Shown piece after piece: positions 34,983-43,989 of a DNA stretch of 50,991 nt. Numbering within the stretch: position 1 is the stretch's first letter; the number at the start of each line of letters is the position of its first letter. The stretch spans positions 439 through 51,429 of the forward strand of contig CACYPV010000015.1 of the NCBI GenBank assembly GCA_902776375.1. Direction: 5' to 3'. The notes under the pieces were generated by a model that was not told where the DNA came from, searched no databases, and worked only from the letters and a program-made list of their open reading frames with translations. A program made the translations under genes and the position numbers. This DNA comes from an uncultured Ruminococcus sp. (GTDB lineage Bacteria; Bacillota; Clostridia; Oscillospirales; Acutalibacteraceae).

Positions 34983-36098
34983 ATGGCTTTTGAACTGGAA
35001 TTGGAAAATGAGTATATGCCTAAGATAAAGGTGATCGGTGTAGGCGGCGGCGGCGGAAACGCTGTCAACCGCATGGTTGCCATGGAAGTAAAGAATGTTG
35101 AGTTTATCGCTATCAACACCGACGAGCATGTACTGAGACTCTCAAAGGCTTCACAGAAGATTCAGATAGGCGAAAAGCTGACCCGCGGCAAGGGCGCAGG
35201 CTCAATGCCTTCTATCGGACAGAGCGCTGCCGAGGAGAGCAAAGACGAGATCGCTGCTCTGCTCAAGGACACCGATATGGTATTCGTTACCGCAGGTATG
35301 GGCGGCGGCACAGGTACCGGCGCGGCTCCCGTTGTTGCGAAGATCGCTAAGGATATGGGCATCCTCACCGTAGGCGTTGTTACAAAGCCGTTCGCGTTTG
35401 AGGGCAAGAGAAGAATGACTCAGGCTGAGCAGGGTATTGCCGAGCTTTCCGCCTGCGTAGACTCGCTTATCATCGTTCCCAACGAAAGACTCAAATATGT
35501 TTCCGATACCAGTATCACTCTGCAGAACGCGTTCGCTATCGCCGACGATGTTCTCCGTCAGGGCGTACAGAGCATTTCCGACCTGATCCTGCTTCCCGGT
35601 CTGGTAAACCTCGACTTTGCCGACGTTACCTCCGTTATGAAGGATGCCGGCTATGCTCACATGGGCATGGGCTCCGCTACAGGTAAGGATAAGGCTACGG
35701 TCGCTGCCGACAAGGCTATTTCCAGCCCGCTGCTCGAGACCTCTATCGACGGTGCTAAGGGTCTTATCATCAACATCACCGCTTCCTCCGATGTAAGCCT
35801 CGACGATATCGACGCGGCTTCCACCATGGTCAAGGATAAGGTGAGCGAGGACGCGAACATCATCTGGGGCGCCGTGATCGACGACAGAATGGAAGACGAG
35901 ATGAGCGTTACCGTTATCGCGACAGGCTTCGGCACAGCGGATTCAATTCCGCTGGTTCAGCAGACCGCAGCTCCTATCGACAACGTTATCGTTGATACTC
36001 CCGAGCCCGCTCCCAAGAGAAACAGCCGCGCGGTTAAGGATACCACCGACGACGAGGATGATACCTTCTACGATATCATGTCCATCTTTAATAAATAA
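34983..36098 (+). CDS. ftsZ: Cell division GTPase FtsZ
   Basis: 371 residues. Tubulin signature G107GGTGTG, T7 loop [20 protein letters not shown], and a short linker ending in the conserved tail DIMSIFNK that binds FtsA/SepF-type partners. ftsA is not present upstream. Codons resemble those of highly expressed genes (GTT, ATC, AAG). Confidence 0.98.
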   Translation: MAFELELENEYMPKIKVIGVGGGGGNAVNRMVAMEVKNVEFIAINTDEHVLRLSKASQKIQIGEKLTRGKGAGSMPSIGQSAAEESKDEIAALLKDTDMVFVTAGMGGGTGTGAAPVVAKIAKDMGILTVGVVTKPFAFEGKRRMTQAEQGIAELSACVDSLIIVPNERLKYVSDTSITLQNAFAIADDVLRQGVQSISDLILLPGLVNLDFADVTSVMKDAGYAHMGMGSATGKDKATVAADKAISSPLLETSIDGAKGLIINITASSDVSLDDIDAASTMVKDKVSEDANIIWGAVIDDRMEDEMSVTVIATGFGTADSIPLVQQTAAPIDNVIVDTPEPAPKRNSRAVKDTTDDEDDTFYDIMSIFNK

Positions 36099-36113
36099 TT
36101 TTAGTGCATAAGT

Positions 36114-36142
36114 AAGGCGTGCGGAGCTCCGCACGCCTTTTG
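36114..36142. terminator. Bidirectional terminator between ftsZ and spoVT
   Basis: 26-bp perfect palindrome (AAGGCGTGCGGAG mirrored) at 36114-36139, T-rich on the plus side; serves both converging genes. Confidence 0.9.
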
Positions 36143-36154
36143 TTGTGGTTGGAT

Positions 36155-36697
36155 CTAAGCTTCCATCTGCTTGCCGAGGAACGCTGCCGCCGACTGGGCG
36201 AGCTTGGTTTCAACGGCTGAGGGCAGCTTGACGTTTTCGCCGCTGAGCAGCACCACCGTGCCCATAACGTCGCCCGAGGCAATGATGGGGTAGATGACAG
36301 CCGCGAAGTGTTCCATGCCCTCGATAGGCTGAACGTTCTCGAGCGTTTCCGCTGTGGCGACATAGCTGCGGCGGTTTTCCATGCAGTTTTCGAGCACCGC
36401 GCTTATACGCCGCTCGAGGAACTCGCGCTTAGAACAGCCCGCCGCCGCGATAACGTGGTCGGTGTCGCATATTAGGGTCGGCATGGCGCTTATCCGCGCG
36501 ATCACGTCGGCATACTGCGCCGCGAATACCGAGAGTTCGCCCACAGGCGAGTATTTTTTGAAGATGACCTCGCCGTCCGTGGCGGTGTATATCTCCAGCG
36601 GGTCGCCCTCGCGGATGCGCAGGGTGCGGCGGATCTCTTTTGGGATGACGACTCTGCCGAGGTCGTCGATCCTTCTTACGATTCCTGTAGCCTTCAT
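36155..36697 (-). CDS. spoVT: SpoVT-type transcriptional regulator
   Basis: 180 residues. N-terminal AbrB swapped-hairpin domain, MKATGIVRRIDDLGRVVIP with EIRRTLRIREGDPLEI, then a GAF-like domain (~55-180). SpoVT tunes forespore gene expression under sigma-G in Bacillus. GGGAG precedes the ATG. Presence here is the main evidence for sporulation ancestry; mazG/yabN neighbours of the Bacillus locus are absent. Confidence 0.93.
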   Translation of the reverse strand: MKATGIVRRIDDLGRVVIPKEIRRTLRIREGDPLEIYTATDGEVIFKKYSPVGELSVFAAQYADVIARISAMPTLICDTDHVIAAAGCSKREFLERRISAVLENCMENRRSYVATAETLENVQPIEGMEHFAAVIYPIIASGDVMGTVVLLSGENVKLPSAVETKLAQSAAAFLGKQMEA

Positions 36698-36699
36698 AT

Positions 36700-37240
36700 C
36701 TAAAAACTCCCTTGAATTTCATGATTTAGCAAATGCTTGCAAGTATAGTGTGTGATTTGGCAAAGAGATTATACTGTATTGCCGAAAGGTGATTTTTGGA
36801 AAGATAGATTATATGAATCAAATATTTTATTGTTTTTTGAAAGGATTGCGAGAAGGAAAGCAAGTTCGGTTCTTGTTATCTGTATCGCTTTTCTATTTAC
36901 ACTTTTCAATAACGAACTATTGATGACAAGTATTTGTTTGCACTTTTTTGAAGTATTTGGCGTCTCTTATGGCATAAGATAGCGATATTGATTGGACTTA
37001 TAATTTGGATAGCAAAATGGTGATGCAAAATAAAACAAGCCGGGAGATTGAGCGTCCCCCGGCTTTTCTAACTATAATATGGGTCAACAACATACTTTCC
37101 CTTAAAATCCACCTTGAAATAAGGGAATAGTCGATTCTTTAAGGGAACTTGATTCTTGTTGTTGAATGATATAACACCCTAAAGGGTATAATCAAATCAA
37201 GAGAAGCCAATAAGTCCCTAAAGGGTATAAAATTTTAATT
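36700..37240. other. AT-rich gap at the island edge
   Basis: About 590 bases between spoVT and hipB with a sharp drop in GC. One 76-codon frame (36752-36982) has no ribosome site and no recognisable family. Contains an orphan terminator (37037-37069) and the operators of the hip genes. Confidence 0.6.
37037..37069. terminator. Orphan bidirectional terminator
   Basis: AAGCCGGG (37037-37044) pairs with CCCGGCTT (37058-37065); TTTTCT on the plus side, TTGTTTTATTTT on the minus side. No annotated gene ends here. Confidence 0.75.
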
Positions 37241-37269
37241 TATCTATTGACAATAGCACCGATAGGGTG
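37176..37269. promoter_or_regulatory. Three HipB-type operators and the hip promoter
   Basis: Palindromes ACCCTAAAGGGT (37176-37187), TCCCTAAAGGGT (37215-37226) and CACCGATAGGGTG (37257-37269), centres about 39 and 42 bp apart. The third fills the 17-bp spacer between TTGACA (37247-37252) and TAATAT (37270-37275). The layout fits cooperative autorepression by the HTH protein encoded next. Confidence 0.75.
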
Positions 37270-37291
37270 TAATATAAAATTGGTGATGATA

Positions 37292-37498
37292 ATGAATCAG
37301 ATTGCAATATTTATAAAAGAGAATCGAAAGGCTGCAGGCTTGACGCAGGAGGAGTTTGCCTTGCGTTCGGGCTTAGGCTTGCGTTTTGTGCGTGAGCTCG
37401 AACAGGGTAAGCCGACTGTGCGAATGGACAAGGTGAATCAGGCGCTTGCGATGTTTGGGATGGAAGCCGTGCCCGGCAGGAAGGTGACTGAAGAATGA
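37292..37498 (+). CDS. hipB: HipB-like HTH antitoxin
   Basis: 68 residues from ATG 37292; the earlier in-frame ATG at 37247 is in the promoter. Xre-family helix-turn-helix: KENRKAAGLTQEEFALRSGLGLRFVRELEQGKPTVRMDKVNQALAMFG. As the first gene of a hip operon it should bind the palindromes upstream and the HipA/HipT kinase. Overlaps the next gene by four bases (ATGA). Confidence 0.85.
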   Translation: MNQIAIFIKENRKAAGLTQEEFALRSGLGLRFVRELEQGKPTVRMDKVNQALAMFGMEAVPGRKVTEE

Positions 37499-37824
37499 GT
37501 GAGTATCGAACTGCGCGGATATTTGTGAGAGATAAACTTGCAGGCATATTGCGCGAAACAGACGAGGGTTATTCATTTGCTTATGATACGGATTTTTTAT
37601 CATCGGACAATCCTTCGCCTGTCAGCTTGACTTTGCCGTTAACTGATATACCATATGCTTCAAAGACTCTTTTTGCTTTTTTTGACGGGCTGATTCCCGA
37701 AGGTTGGCTGTTGGACATTGTCGTACACAACTGGAAGCTGAACGAAAAAGACCGTTTTGGAATTCTGCTCGCTGCCTGCAAGGATCCAATCGGAAATGTT
37801 TCTGTCAGGGAGGTGAGCGAATGA
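37495..37824 (+). CDS. hipS: HipS-like protein (stand-alone HipA N-subdomain 1)
   Basis: 109 residues corresponding to the N-terminal subdomain of HipA (Couple_hipA): RTARIFVRDKLAGILRE, then SPVSLTLPLTDIPYASKTLFAFFDGLIPEGWLLD, which is very typical. In HipBST systems this piece is a separate protein, HipS, that neutralises the kinase HipT; in two-gene hipBA it is fused to the toxin. Overlaps both neighbours by four bases, so this is a real split gene and not a frameshift of one long toxin: the downstream gene starts with its own zinc-ribbon N-terminus. Confidence 0.8.
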   Translation: MSEYRTARIFVRDKLAGILRETDEGYSFAYDTDFLSSDNPSPVSLTLPLTDIPYASKTLFAFFDGLIPEGWLLDIVVHNWKLNEKDRFGILLAACKDPIGNVSVREVSE

Positions 37825-38777
37825 ATTGCTTATGCTGCGGAAAACCGATAATCGAAACTGCCACGGAACAGGAAAAGGCTGTCGGGTGGCATAACCGTTG
37901 TGTTAAAAGATTTTTCGGGACAAAGACATTGCCTGATATTGAGGTTTCCGAAGATGTGTTGGAACAGCTTGCCATAGAGAGCACCAACAAGGGCTTGACT
38001 GTTCCGGGCGTACAAAAGAAAATGTCGCTGCACTTGGATAAAAGCGGTGCAACGCCGAGACTTACTCTGGTGAACTATCCCACAGGGTATATTTTGAAAC
38101 CTCAGACGAAAGAGTATCCTTGTCTGCCCGAAGCGGAGTATTTGGTAATGCAGATGGCAGAGAAGGCGAAAATCAAAACCGTTCCTCACGCGCTTATTCG
38201 TATCAAGGCGCAGGATAACGCGCTTGCGTATATCACCAAGCGCATTGATCGCCGTGATGGGAAAATGCTTGCGATGGAGGATTTTTGCCAGCTTGACGGA
38301 CGATTGACCGAGGATAAATACAAGGGTTCTTATGAACGCTGCGCGAAGATCATTCGCAATTACTCGTCACGCGCAGGGTTGGATATTACAGAACTGTTTA
38401 TTCGCGTTGTGTTCTCCTTTATCGTCGGCAATTCCGATATGCACCTAAAAAACTTTTCTTTGATTGAAACCGACGAAAACAGCGGAAGCTACATTCTTTC
38501 CGACGCATATGATATGTTGCCGGTCAATACCGTAAATCCGGCAGACACAGAGCAAACAGCTTTGACGCTGAACGGAAAGAAGCGTAATTTGCACCGCAAT
38601 GATTTTCTGAAATTCGCCGACGCGTGTCAGATAGACAGAGCAGTCGCAGGCAAAATCATCGACAGACTAAAAAGATACGAAAGCGAATTTATCTGTGAGA
38701 CGGAGCAGTCATATTTGACGGATGAATTTATAGAAAACATAAATGATCTTATTAAAAACAGAATAAACTCATTATAA
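37821..38777 (+). CDS. hipT: HipT-like Ser/Thr kinase toxin
   Basis: 318 residues. HipA-C fold kinase: N-terminal cysteine block (MNCLCCGK ... WHNRC), Gly-rich segment GLTVPGVQKKMSL, YILKP lysine, YITKRIDR, catalytic N204SDMHLKN and metal motif D228AYD. HipA/HipT kinases phosphorylate aminoacyl-tRNA synthetases (GltX or TrpS) and stop growth. All kinase motifs are intact, so activity is expected. The N-terminal ribbon is common in HipA proteins of the Bacteroides/clostridial type. 24 bases ahead of the next gene. Confidence 0.87.
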   Translation: MNCLCCGKPIIETATEQEKAVGWHNRCVKRFFGTKTLPDIEVSEDVLEQLAIESTNKGLTVPGVQKKMSLHLDKSGATPRLTLVNYPTGYILKPQTKEYPCLPEAEYLVMQMAEKAKIKTVPHALIRIKAQDNALAYITKRIDRRDGKMLAMEDFCQLDGRLTEDKYKGSYERCAKIIRNYSSRAGLDITELFIRVVFSFIVGNSDMHLKNFSLIETDENSGSYILSDAYDMLPVNTVNPADTEQTALTLNGKKRNLHRNDFLKFADACQIDRAVAGKIIDRLKRYESEFICETEQSYLTDEFIENINDLIKNRINSL

Positions 38778-38801
38778 TATGAAAACTTGGGTGAAAAAGC
38801 T

Positions 38802-40907
38802 ATGAAGCATAAAATGAATAGTGCTTTTTCAAAAGCGAAAGAGATATCAAAACAAACTGCAGGCGCGGTATCATCAACTGCAAAATCCGTAACTGGAGCA
38901 GCAGGTGAGATCGTTGCAAAACAGACAGAAATAATCAGTGAAAAGATAGAAGATAAAAAGCGTCGTGAAGTAGAGGAGCGAGAGCTTGAAGTTAAGGCTG
39001 CAAAGGAAATTATATCAGACACGATAGCAGAACGCTTTTTATCCATGTTATGCGATTCACCTGTTGAGCTTACAAAAAAGAGAATTAATCAAATCAAAAG
39101 TGTTTTTCCAATTCCTCGTGAACAGTGTGTGCTGTGGGCAGACGCTGAATTTGATTTAAGACCAAGCGGTATTGTTGTTACAGATAAAGGTGTTTTTATA
39201 AAGACAGACGTTGCTGTTTTTGAAAAGAAAAAGCATAATACTGACAACGCGTTCAAATCGGCTTTATACTATTACCAATGGGAAAATTTTGAACCGTCAT
39301 GGTTTACTGAGATTGATGATGATAATAAAGCGTTGTCGGTTGACAAAGAATGCTATGGAAAATACATTGAAGCTTGTAAGGCGCTGTCCTTAAAAGAACA
39401 GGATGACAATTTGTTCTACTATTTAGGGAATCACAACGATACAGATATTGGTACAACAGTAGCAAAGACAGCTCCGGCTGCATTCTCGGGTGTTGTGTCA
39501 TCAGAAACAACTGTCTTTGCAGAGCAAAAGTCTCATGTTAATACAACTTCCGGACACGGTGAAATGGCTGAAGAAGCGATTACTTATCTTGATAAACTGT
39601 TTGGTATGGACGCAAAGGTAGTTGGCAGAGACAACGCTAAGGATGGTGCTGACAGATTTGTCAACGGAGTACATATCCAGACAAAGTATTATAAAAGCGC
39701 AACTGGTTCTTTGGAAGCTTGCTTTTTACCAAACAAGGGAACCTATCGCTATACGAATCCTGATGGCACGCCTATGCAGTTGGAAGTTCCCAAAGATCAG
39801 TATGAGAAAGTACTTAGTGGATTTAAGAATAAAATAAAGAACGGACAGGTTCCCGGCATAACAGATCCGAATGAAGCGAAGAATATTGTTCGTCGCGGCA
39901 GATTAACATACAAACAAGCGGTTAATCTAACTAAGCCCGGCACGATTGAATCACTTGCATATGATGCGGCAACAGGAATTGTTACCTGCTCTTGTGCGTT
40001 CGGTGTTTCTTTCGTGGCAACTATGTTTTTGACATGGATAAACACTAAGAATATTGGTGAAGCGATTCAAGCAGGGGCAACGGCAGGTATTCAGGTTTTT
40101 GGAATCTCTTTTCTTCAGCATATGGTAGTATCTCAAATATCGAGAACAGGATTAGCAAGCACATTAATGAAGCCAAGTCAGTTTGTAGTTCAAAAACTGG
40201 GATACAAAGCATCCGCAACCTTGGTAAACGGAATCAGAGCATTATCTGGTAAAGCGCCGATTTACGGTGCGGCGGCTTCAAAGCAGTTAGCTAAAATATT
40301 CAGGAGCAATGTATTGACATCGGTAATAACGCTCGCCGTGTTCTCTGTGCCCGAAACCTATAAACTCCTCTCTAAAAAATCTTCTAACGCACAATATGTC
40401 AAGAATATGTCATCATTGGCAGGGTCTGTTTTAGGTGGTGCAGGCGGAGCAGTAGCTGCAGGTGTGGTTGCGTCCAAAATTGCGGGTGCGGCAGGAACGG
40501 CTGTTGCTCCCGGTGTCGGTACAGCAGTAGGAATTGCCGGTGGCTTCGTCGGCGGCTTCGCAGGAGCAAAAGCAGCAGATGTTGTTGGAAACATTATACA
40601 TGAAAGTGATACCGATACCATTGGAAGATTATTCAATGCAGTGACTTCCTGTGTGGTTAATGAATACTTACTAAACGATAATGAGATTCAAGGGTTTGTA
40701 GAAAGCATGAATCAAGTCAGTCAAAAAGAGTTTAAGGAACTATTTGGAAATATCCAAACGAACAATGAACAGGAAAGTGTTATCAGAGACTTTCTTGAGC
40801 CTAAGCTTGATGAAATAGTTATGAATAGAGAGCAATTTTCTTTACCATCTGATGAGGAAATGGATAGAGCTTTCTCAGAAATAGAAAAGGAATTATCTGA
40901 AGGATAA
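38802..40907 (+). CDS. Large membrane-associated protein with PD-(D/E)XK-like motif and glycine zipper
   Basis: 701 residues from ATG 38802 (TTG 38787 is an alternative). Regions: 1-65 helical, Ala/Lys/Glu-rich; ~75-180 a beta-rich PH-like segment (DAEFDLRPSGIVVTDKGVFIKT); ~250-300 a block like Mrr-type nucleases, GHGEMAEEAI ... D284RFVNGVHIQ293TK295; ~390-470 two hydrophobic helices; ~545-610 a Gly/Ala zipper (GSVLGGAGGAVAAGVV...GIAGGFVGGFAGAK); acidic C-terminus. I recall related proteins in other bacteria but no experimental function. Follows hipT with no terminator. Nuclease activity is inferred from three residues only. Confidence 0.6.
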   Translation: MKHKMNSAFSKAKEISKQTAGAVSSTAKSVTGAAGEIVAKQTEIISEKIEDKKRREVEERELEVKAAKEIISDTIAERFLSMLCDSPVELTKKRINQIKSVFPIPREQCVLWADAEFDLRPSGIVVTDKGVFIKTDVAVFEKKKHNTDNAFKSALYYYQWENFEPSWFTEIDDDNKALSVDKECYGKYIEACKALSLKEQDDNLFYYLGNHNDTDIGTTVAKTAPAAFSGVVSSETTVFAEQKSHVNTTSGHGEMAEEAITYLDKLFGMDAKVVGRDNAKDGADRFVNGVHIQTKYYKSATGSLEACFLPNKGTYRYTNPDGTPMQLEVPKDQYEKVLSGFKNKIKNGQVPGITDPNEAKNIVRRGRLTYKQAVNLTKPGTIESLAYDAATGIVTCSCAFGVSFVATMFLTWINTKNIGEAIQAGATAGIQVFGISFLQHMVVSQISRTGLASTLMKPSQFVVQKLGYKASATLVNGIRALSGKAPIYGAAASKQLAKIFRSNVLTSVITLAVFSVPETYKLLSKKSSNAQYVKNMSSLAGSVLGGAGGAVAAGVVASKIAGAAGTAVAPGVGTAVGIAGGFVGGFAGAKAADVVGNIIHESDTDTIGRLFNAVTSCVVNEYLLNDNEIQGFVESMNQVSQKEFKELFGNIQTNNEQESVIRDFLEPKLDEIVMNREQFSLPSDEEMDRAFSEIEKELSEG

Positions 40908-40984
40908 TATAGAAAGAGTTTACTTGGATAATTCCAGCCTGCCAAGATTAGATGCGGTAATCTGTGAATATAATTACTCTGATT

Positions 40985-41033
40985 ACAAAAAATGCAACGA
41001 ATACACTTCTTAATTCACAAAAAATACAACGAA
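40985..41033 (+). repeat. 17-mer pair ACAAAAAATRCAACGAA, 32-bp spacing (copy A)
   Basis: Copies at 40985-41001 and 41017-41033. Three further copies at the same spacing lie at 43977-44058. Confidence 0.85.
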
Positions 41034-41038
41034 AAACA

Positions 41039-41068
41039 GGTTCGGTGCAACAGAAAATGCACCGAGCC
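41039..41068 (-). terminator. Minus-strand terminator, CTCGGTGC family, copy A
   Basis: GGTTCGGTGCA / TGCACCGAGCC perfect but for one G-T pair; T5 follows on the minus strand. Two related hairpins at 44062-44095 and 47076-47108. Confidence 0.8.
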
Positions 41069-41167
41069 CCTGCCTTTCAGCAAACCTGCCTATATTTACG
41101 CAGAAATTTAGCCACGGTATCAATGTTATCTGTGACGGGTCGGAATAATGGATATATATGGAAAATT
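41065..41167. repeat. ~103-bp dispersed repeat, copy A
   Basis: About 95% identical to 44158-44260. On the minus strand both copies carry a short open frame reading VTDNIDT-x-A-x-FLRKYRQVC then stop, perhaps the remains of a gene's 3' end. Confidence 0.85.
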
Positions 41168-41193
41168 CTATGCTTTCTAAATTGAATGGTTTT

Positions 41194-42609
41194 TCATATA
41201 ACCGTGTCAATAAGCTGTCCGGCGAGGTCATAGCTTTCAAAGCGCATAATGCTTTCCTCGTGTGTTCCATAACTGAGAAAATTCACGCTTCCTGAAATTC
41301 GGATTTGTATTTTACTTGGATTCCGTGATCTAAAAGCAATTCAGTGTTTTGAATAACGATATCGCGCTCTTTTTCTTTGAAGTCCTCCGGCGGACGGGTT
41401 ACGACAGTGACAGAAACGCCATTCAGAATTACCTGCGACAAAAGTTTTATCGTTTGTGTTAAGCGGTTTTTACGCATAAATGGGCTGACGATCAGAATCT
41501 CTTTAGTTGCGTGGATAACGTCGCCTGCAAATACTGGATAAAAGCTTTTTCCGTCATAAATCAGATTAGGCGTTATAGGCTCATTTGTTTTGATTTTTGC
41601 CTTATATCCCACAGCGGCATATCCTTTTACACGCTTTTGATACATTTTTTCGAGCATAGGTACATGAATATCCACATAATCATAAACCTGAACCTCAGTT
41701 TTGCCGGTATAATTGCGGTGCAGTCTGCCTGTATACTGAGCGACCTTACCTTTCCATGCAATCGGCAGCGCGAGAAAAAGAGTGTCGAGCCTTGGATAAT
41801 CAAACCCTTCGCCAACATATTTTCCGGTGGCGATGATAATAAGTTTTTCGTTGTCAGGGATTGATTCAAGCTTTGCGAGTGTTTCTCTCTTTTCTTTTTG
41901 CGAGCTTGTTCCGAAAAGAGTGATAATGTTATCACATTTTCCTGACAACAATCCGCTTAAAGTTTCTATGTGCTCACGCCGTTCTGTTAAGATTATAGGA
42001 GTTCTGCCATCACATAAAGCTTCAATCACGTCATTTGCAATTAGATTATTGCGCAGTTGGTTTTCAGACAATTCCTTATATATAGCGGTAATCGTTTTAT
42101 CCGCAGCGGAACGGAATGAAGTGAATCGCGGGATAAGGTAATGCTCAAATGGTCTTTTCTCAGCTTGTTCCTTTGCGTCGACCTTATAACGCGTGGGACC
42201 GCATTGCATAAATATAATAGGATGGTGACCGTCTTGACGAGTGGGCGTTGCGGTCAGACCGTAAACATATTTGGCGTTTGCGCTCTTTAGAACCTTTTCA
42301 AAATTGACTGCGGAAATATGATGACATTCATCTACGATCACCATACCGTAATTCTTAACCAAATCTTTTGCTTCGCCGTCAGATAGAGCAGACTGTATTA
42401 TTGCGATGTCAACAATTCCGTGCAGGGTATTTTTTTGCGTCCACGCTGCTGTATTTGTTGATGGCTGACCTATCATTAGTTGTCGTTGCCGAAGCAGCAT
42501 CTTCGACGATTCCCAGTTTTGATTTTAAATGTTTATTTTCAGCACGTAAAGAATCGATAGTTTGCAGTGCTATATTGTATTTTTGGAGTAATTCTTCATA
42601 AGAAAGCAT
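41194..42609 (-). pseudogene. Decayed TOTE-type primase-helicase (internally deleted)
   Basis: Three pieces in different frames. (1) 42609-42409: N-terminal coiled coil MLSYEELLQKYNIALQ ... ending SAINKYSSVDAK. (2) 42500-41283: helicase half from KNTLHGIVDIAIIQS, DEAH-type box VIVDECHH, motif III GLTATPTRQDGHH, motif VI QYTGRLHR, then the start of a phospholipase D-like domain. (3) 41286-41194: tail VNFLSYGTHEESIMRFESYD to the stop. As I recall intact TOTE proteins, the archaeo-eukaryotic primase domain and helicase motif I are missing between (1) and (2), at an A7 run with a frame change, and the PLD HKD motif is missing between (2) and (3). Product (2), 405 residues, would lack a P-loop. 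Confidence 0.8.
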
Positions 42610-42629
42610 AGTCAGTCATTCTTTCAAGA

Positions 42630-43928
42630 TTAAGTGTGAATTAAAGAAATTGAATACAACGGCACATTTACCAATCCATCTTCCTCTTTTCGATAACTCG
42701 CCATAGATGCTCTGATGCTGAGCGTCGGATTGAATTTCTCACGATAGGTTTTGAGGCTTTTAGCTTTGAGGTTTTCTTCTGCTTTGACTTCAAGCGGAAT
42801 GACTTTTTCTCCGTCGTCAAGGAGAAAATCGATCTCACAGCTGTTGCGGTCGTTGGTATAGTAGTAGATACCAAAGTCGGTGGTTGCTTTCAACTGCTGC
42901 AGTACATACTGTTCTGTCAACGCGCCTTTGAATTCCTTGAACATATCGTTGCCGTCAAGAAGAACACTTTTGCTGATGCCGGACATACAGCAGAGTAGTC
43001 CCACATCCAATAAAAACAGTTTAAATGCTTTTAAGTCCTCATATGCTTTCAGCGGCAGATTGGGTGTGGTAATACGGCTGACTTTGTGAACCAGCCCGCA
43101 GTCGCAGAGCCACATGATCGCGGTCTCAAACTCCTTTGCTCTGCCGCCTTCACGGACTAAGCCATAGATGAACTTTTTATTCTCCTTGGCAAGCTGCGAG
43201 GGAATGCTGTTCCATACCATGCGGATTTTCGGAACGATATCCGACGGAGCATGTTTAGAAAAATCCTGCTCGTATGCTTCGAGGATTCGCTTTTGCACTT
43301 CGCGTACCTCGTTAAAATCTTTGTTATGTGAGAAACGCAAAACGACCTCTGGCATACCGCCGATGAAGTAATACTGTTTCAGCAAATAGATAAATTGTTC
43401 GGAAAAAGAGTTTATTAAAGCGTAGTCGCCACTGTTGAGTAGCTTGTAAAGTTTTTCATAACCGGTTCCCAATAAGAACTCGTCAAACGACAGGGGATAG
43501 AGCTTGAGAAAATCCACCTTTCCGACGGGAAAAGAGGTTCCTTCATGCAATGCGATTCCTAAAAGCGAACCGGCACAGATTATATGGTACTGCGGCGCAT
43601 TTTCGTAAAAGTATTTCAGGCTGCTCAACGCAGCAGGAACCTCCTGCACTTCATCAAAGATAATCAGCGTATCGTCAGGCGTAATGGTAGTGTCGGAATA
43701 TATCTCCAGTCCCATAATGATTCTCTCAATATTCAAATCAGAAGAAAATAAATCCTTCATTTGTTTGTTGGAATCAAAGTTGATATAGACGGTCTTTTTA
43801 TAACATTCCTTGCCGAATTCCTTCATCAGCCATGTTTTTCCAACCTGACGCGCTCCTTCAATAATCATCGGTTTGCGGAAATAGCTTTTCTTCCATTTTT
43901 TCAGTTTCTCGACTGCAGAACGGTACAT
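42630..43928 (-). CDS. DUF4143-family ATPase (AAA_14)
   Basis: 432 residues. Walker A G25ARQVGKT, Walker B LIIFDEVQE, sensor-like ICAGSLLGIAL, then a winged-helix-like middle and the DUF4143 C-terminus, ending in a PD-(D/E)XK-like segment (CEIDFLLDDGEKVIPLEVKA). Such ATPases are abundant in mobile and accessory DNA of anaerobes; their job is unknown. Intact. Divergent promoter TTGCAT-N18-TATACT (about 43989-43960) overlaps one of the 17-mers, hinting at regulation through them. Confidence 0.85.
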   Translation of the reverse strand: MYRSAVEKLKKWKKSYFRKPMIIEGARQVGKTWLMKEFGKECYKKTVYINFDSNKQMKDLFSSDLNIERIIMGLEIYSDTTITPDDTLIIFDEVQEVPAALSSLKYFYENAPQYHIICAGSLLGIALHEGTSFPVGKVDFLKLYPLSFDEFLLGTGYEKLYKLLNSGDYALINSFSEQFIYLLKQYYFIGGMPEVVLRFSHNKDFNEVREVQKRILEAYEQDFSKHAPSDIVPKIRMVWNSIPSQLAKENKKFIYGLVREGGRAKEFETAIMWLCDCGLVHKVSRITTPNLPLKAYEDLKAFKLFLLDVGLLCCMSGISKSVLLDGNDMFKEFKGALTEQYVLQQLKATTDFGIYYYTNDRNSCEIDFLLDDGEKVIPLEVKAEENLKAKSLKTYREKFNPTLSIRASMASYRKEEDGLVNVPLYSISLIHT

Positions 43929-43959
43929 AACATCACGCCTTTTTGTAAATAACTAGTAT

Positions 43960-43989
43960 TAGTATAACACCGAATTACAAAAAATGCAA
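43960..43989 (-). promoter_or_regulatory. Promoter of the DUF4143 ATPase
   Basis: On the minus strand TTGCAT, 18-bp spacer, TATACT. The -35 is part of the 17-mer at 43977-43993. Confidence 0.6.

Noticed and set aside
36698-36790. Sigma-G promoter for spoVT
   Set aside because: Several AT-rich hexamers are possible, but none fits a sigma-G -35/-10 pair well enough to report.
36752-36982. 76-codon frame after spoVT
   Set aside because: No ribosome site, no family likeness, skewed composition; left as non-coding.
37495-38777. hipS and hipT as one frameshifted hipA
   Set aside because: Both genes have proper starts with ATGA overlaps and hipT has its own N-terminal cysteine block, so the split is genuine.
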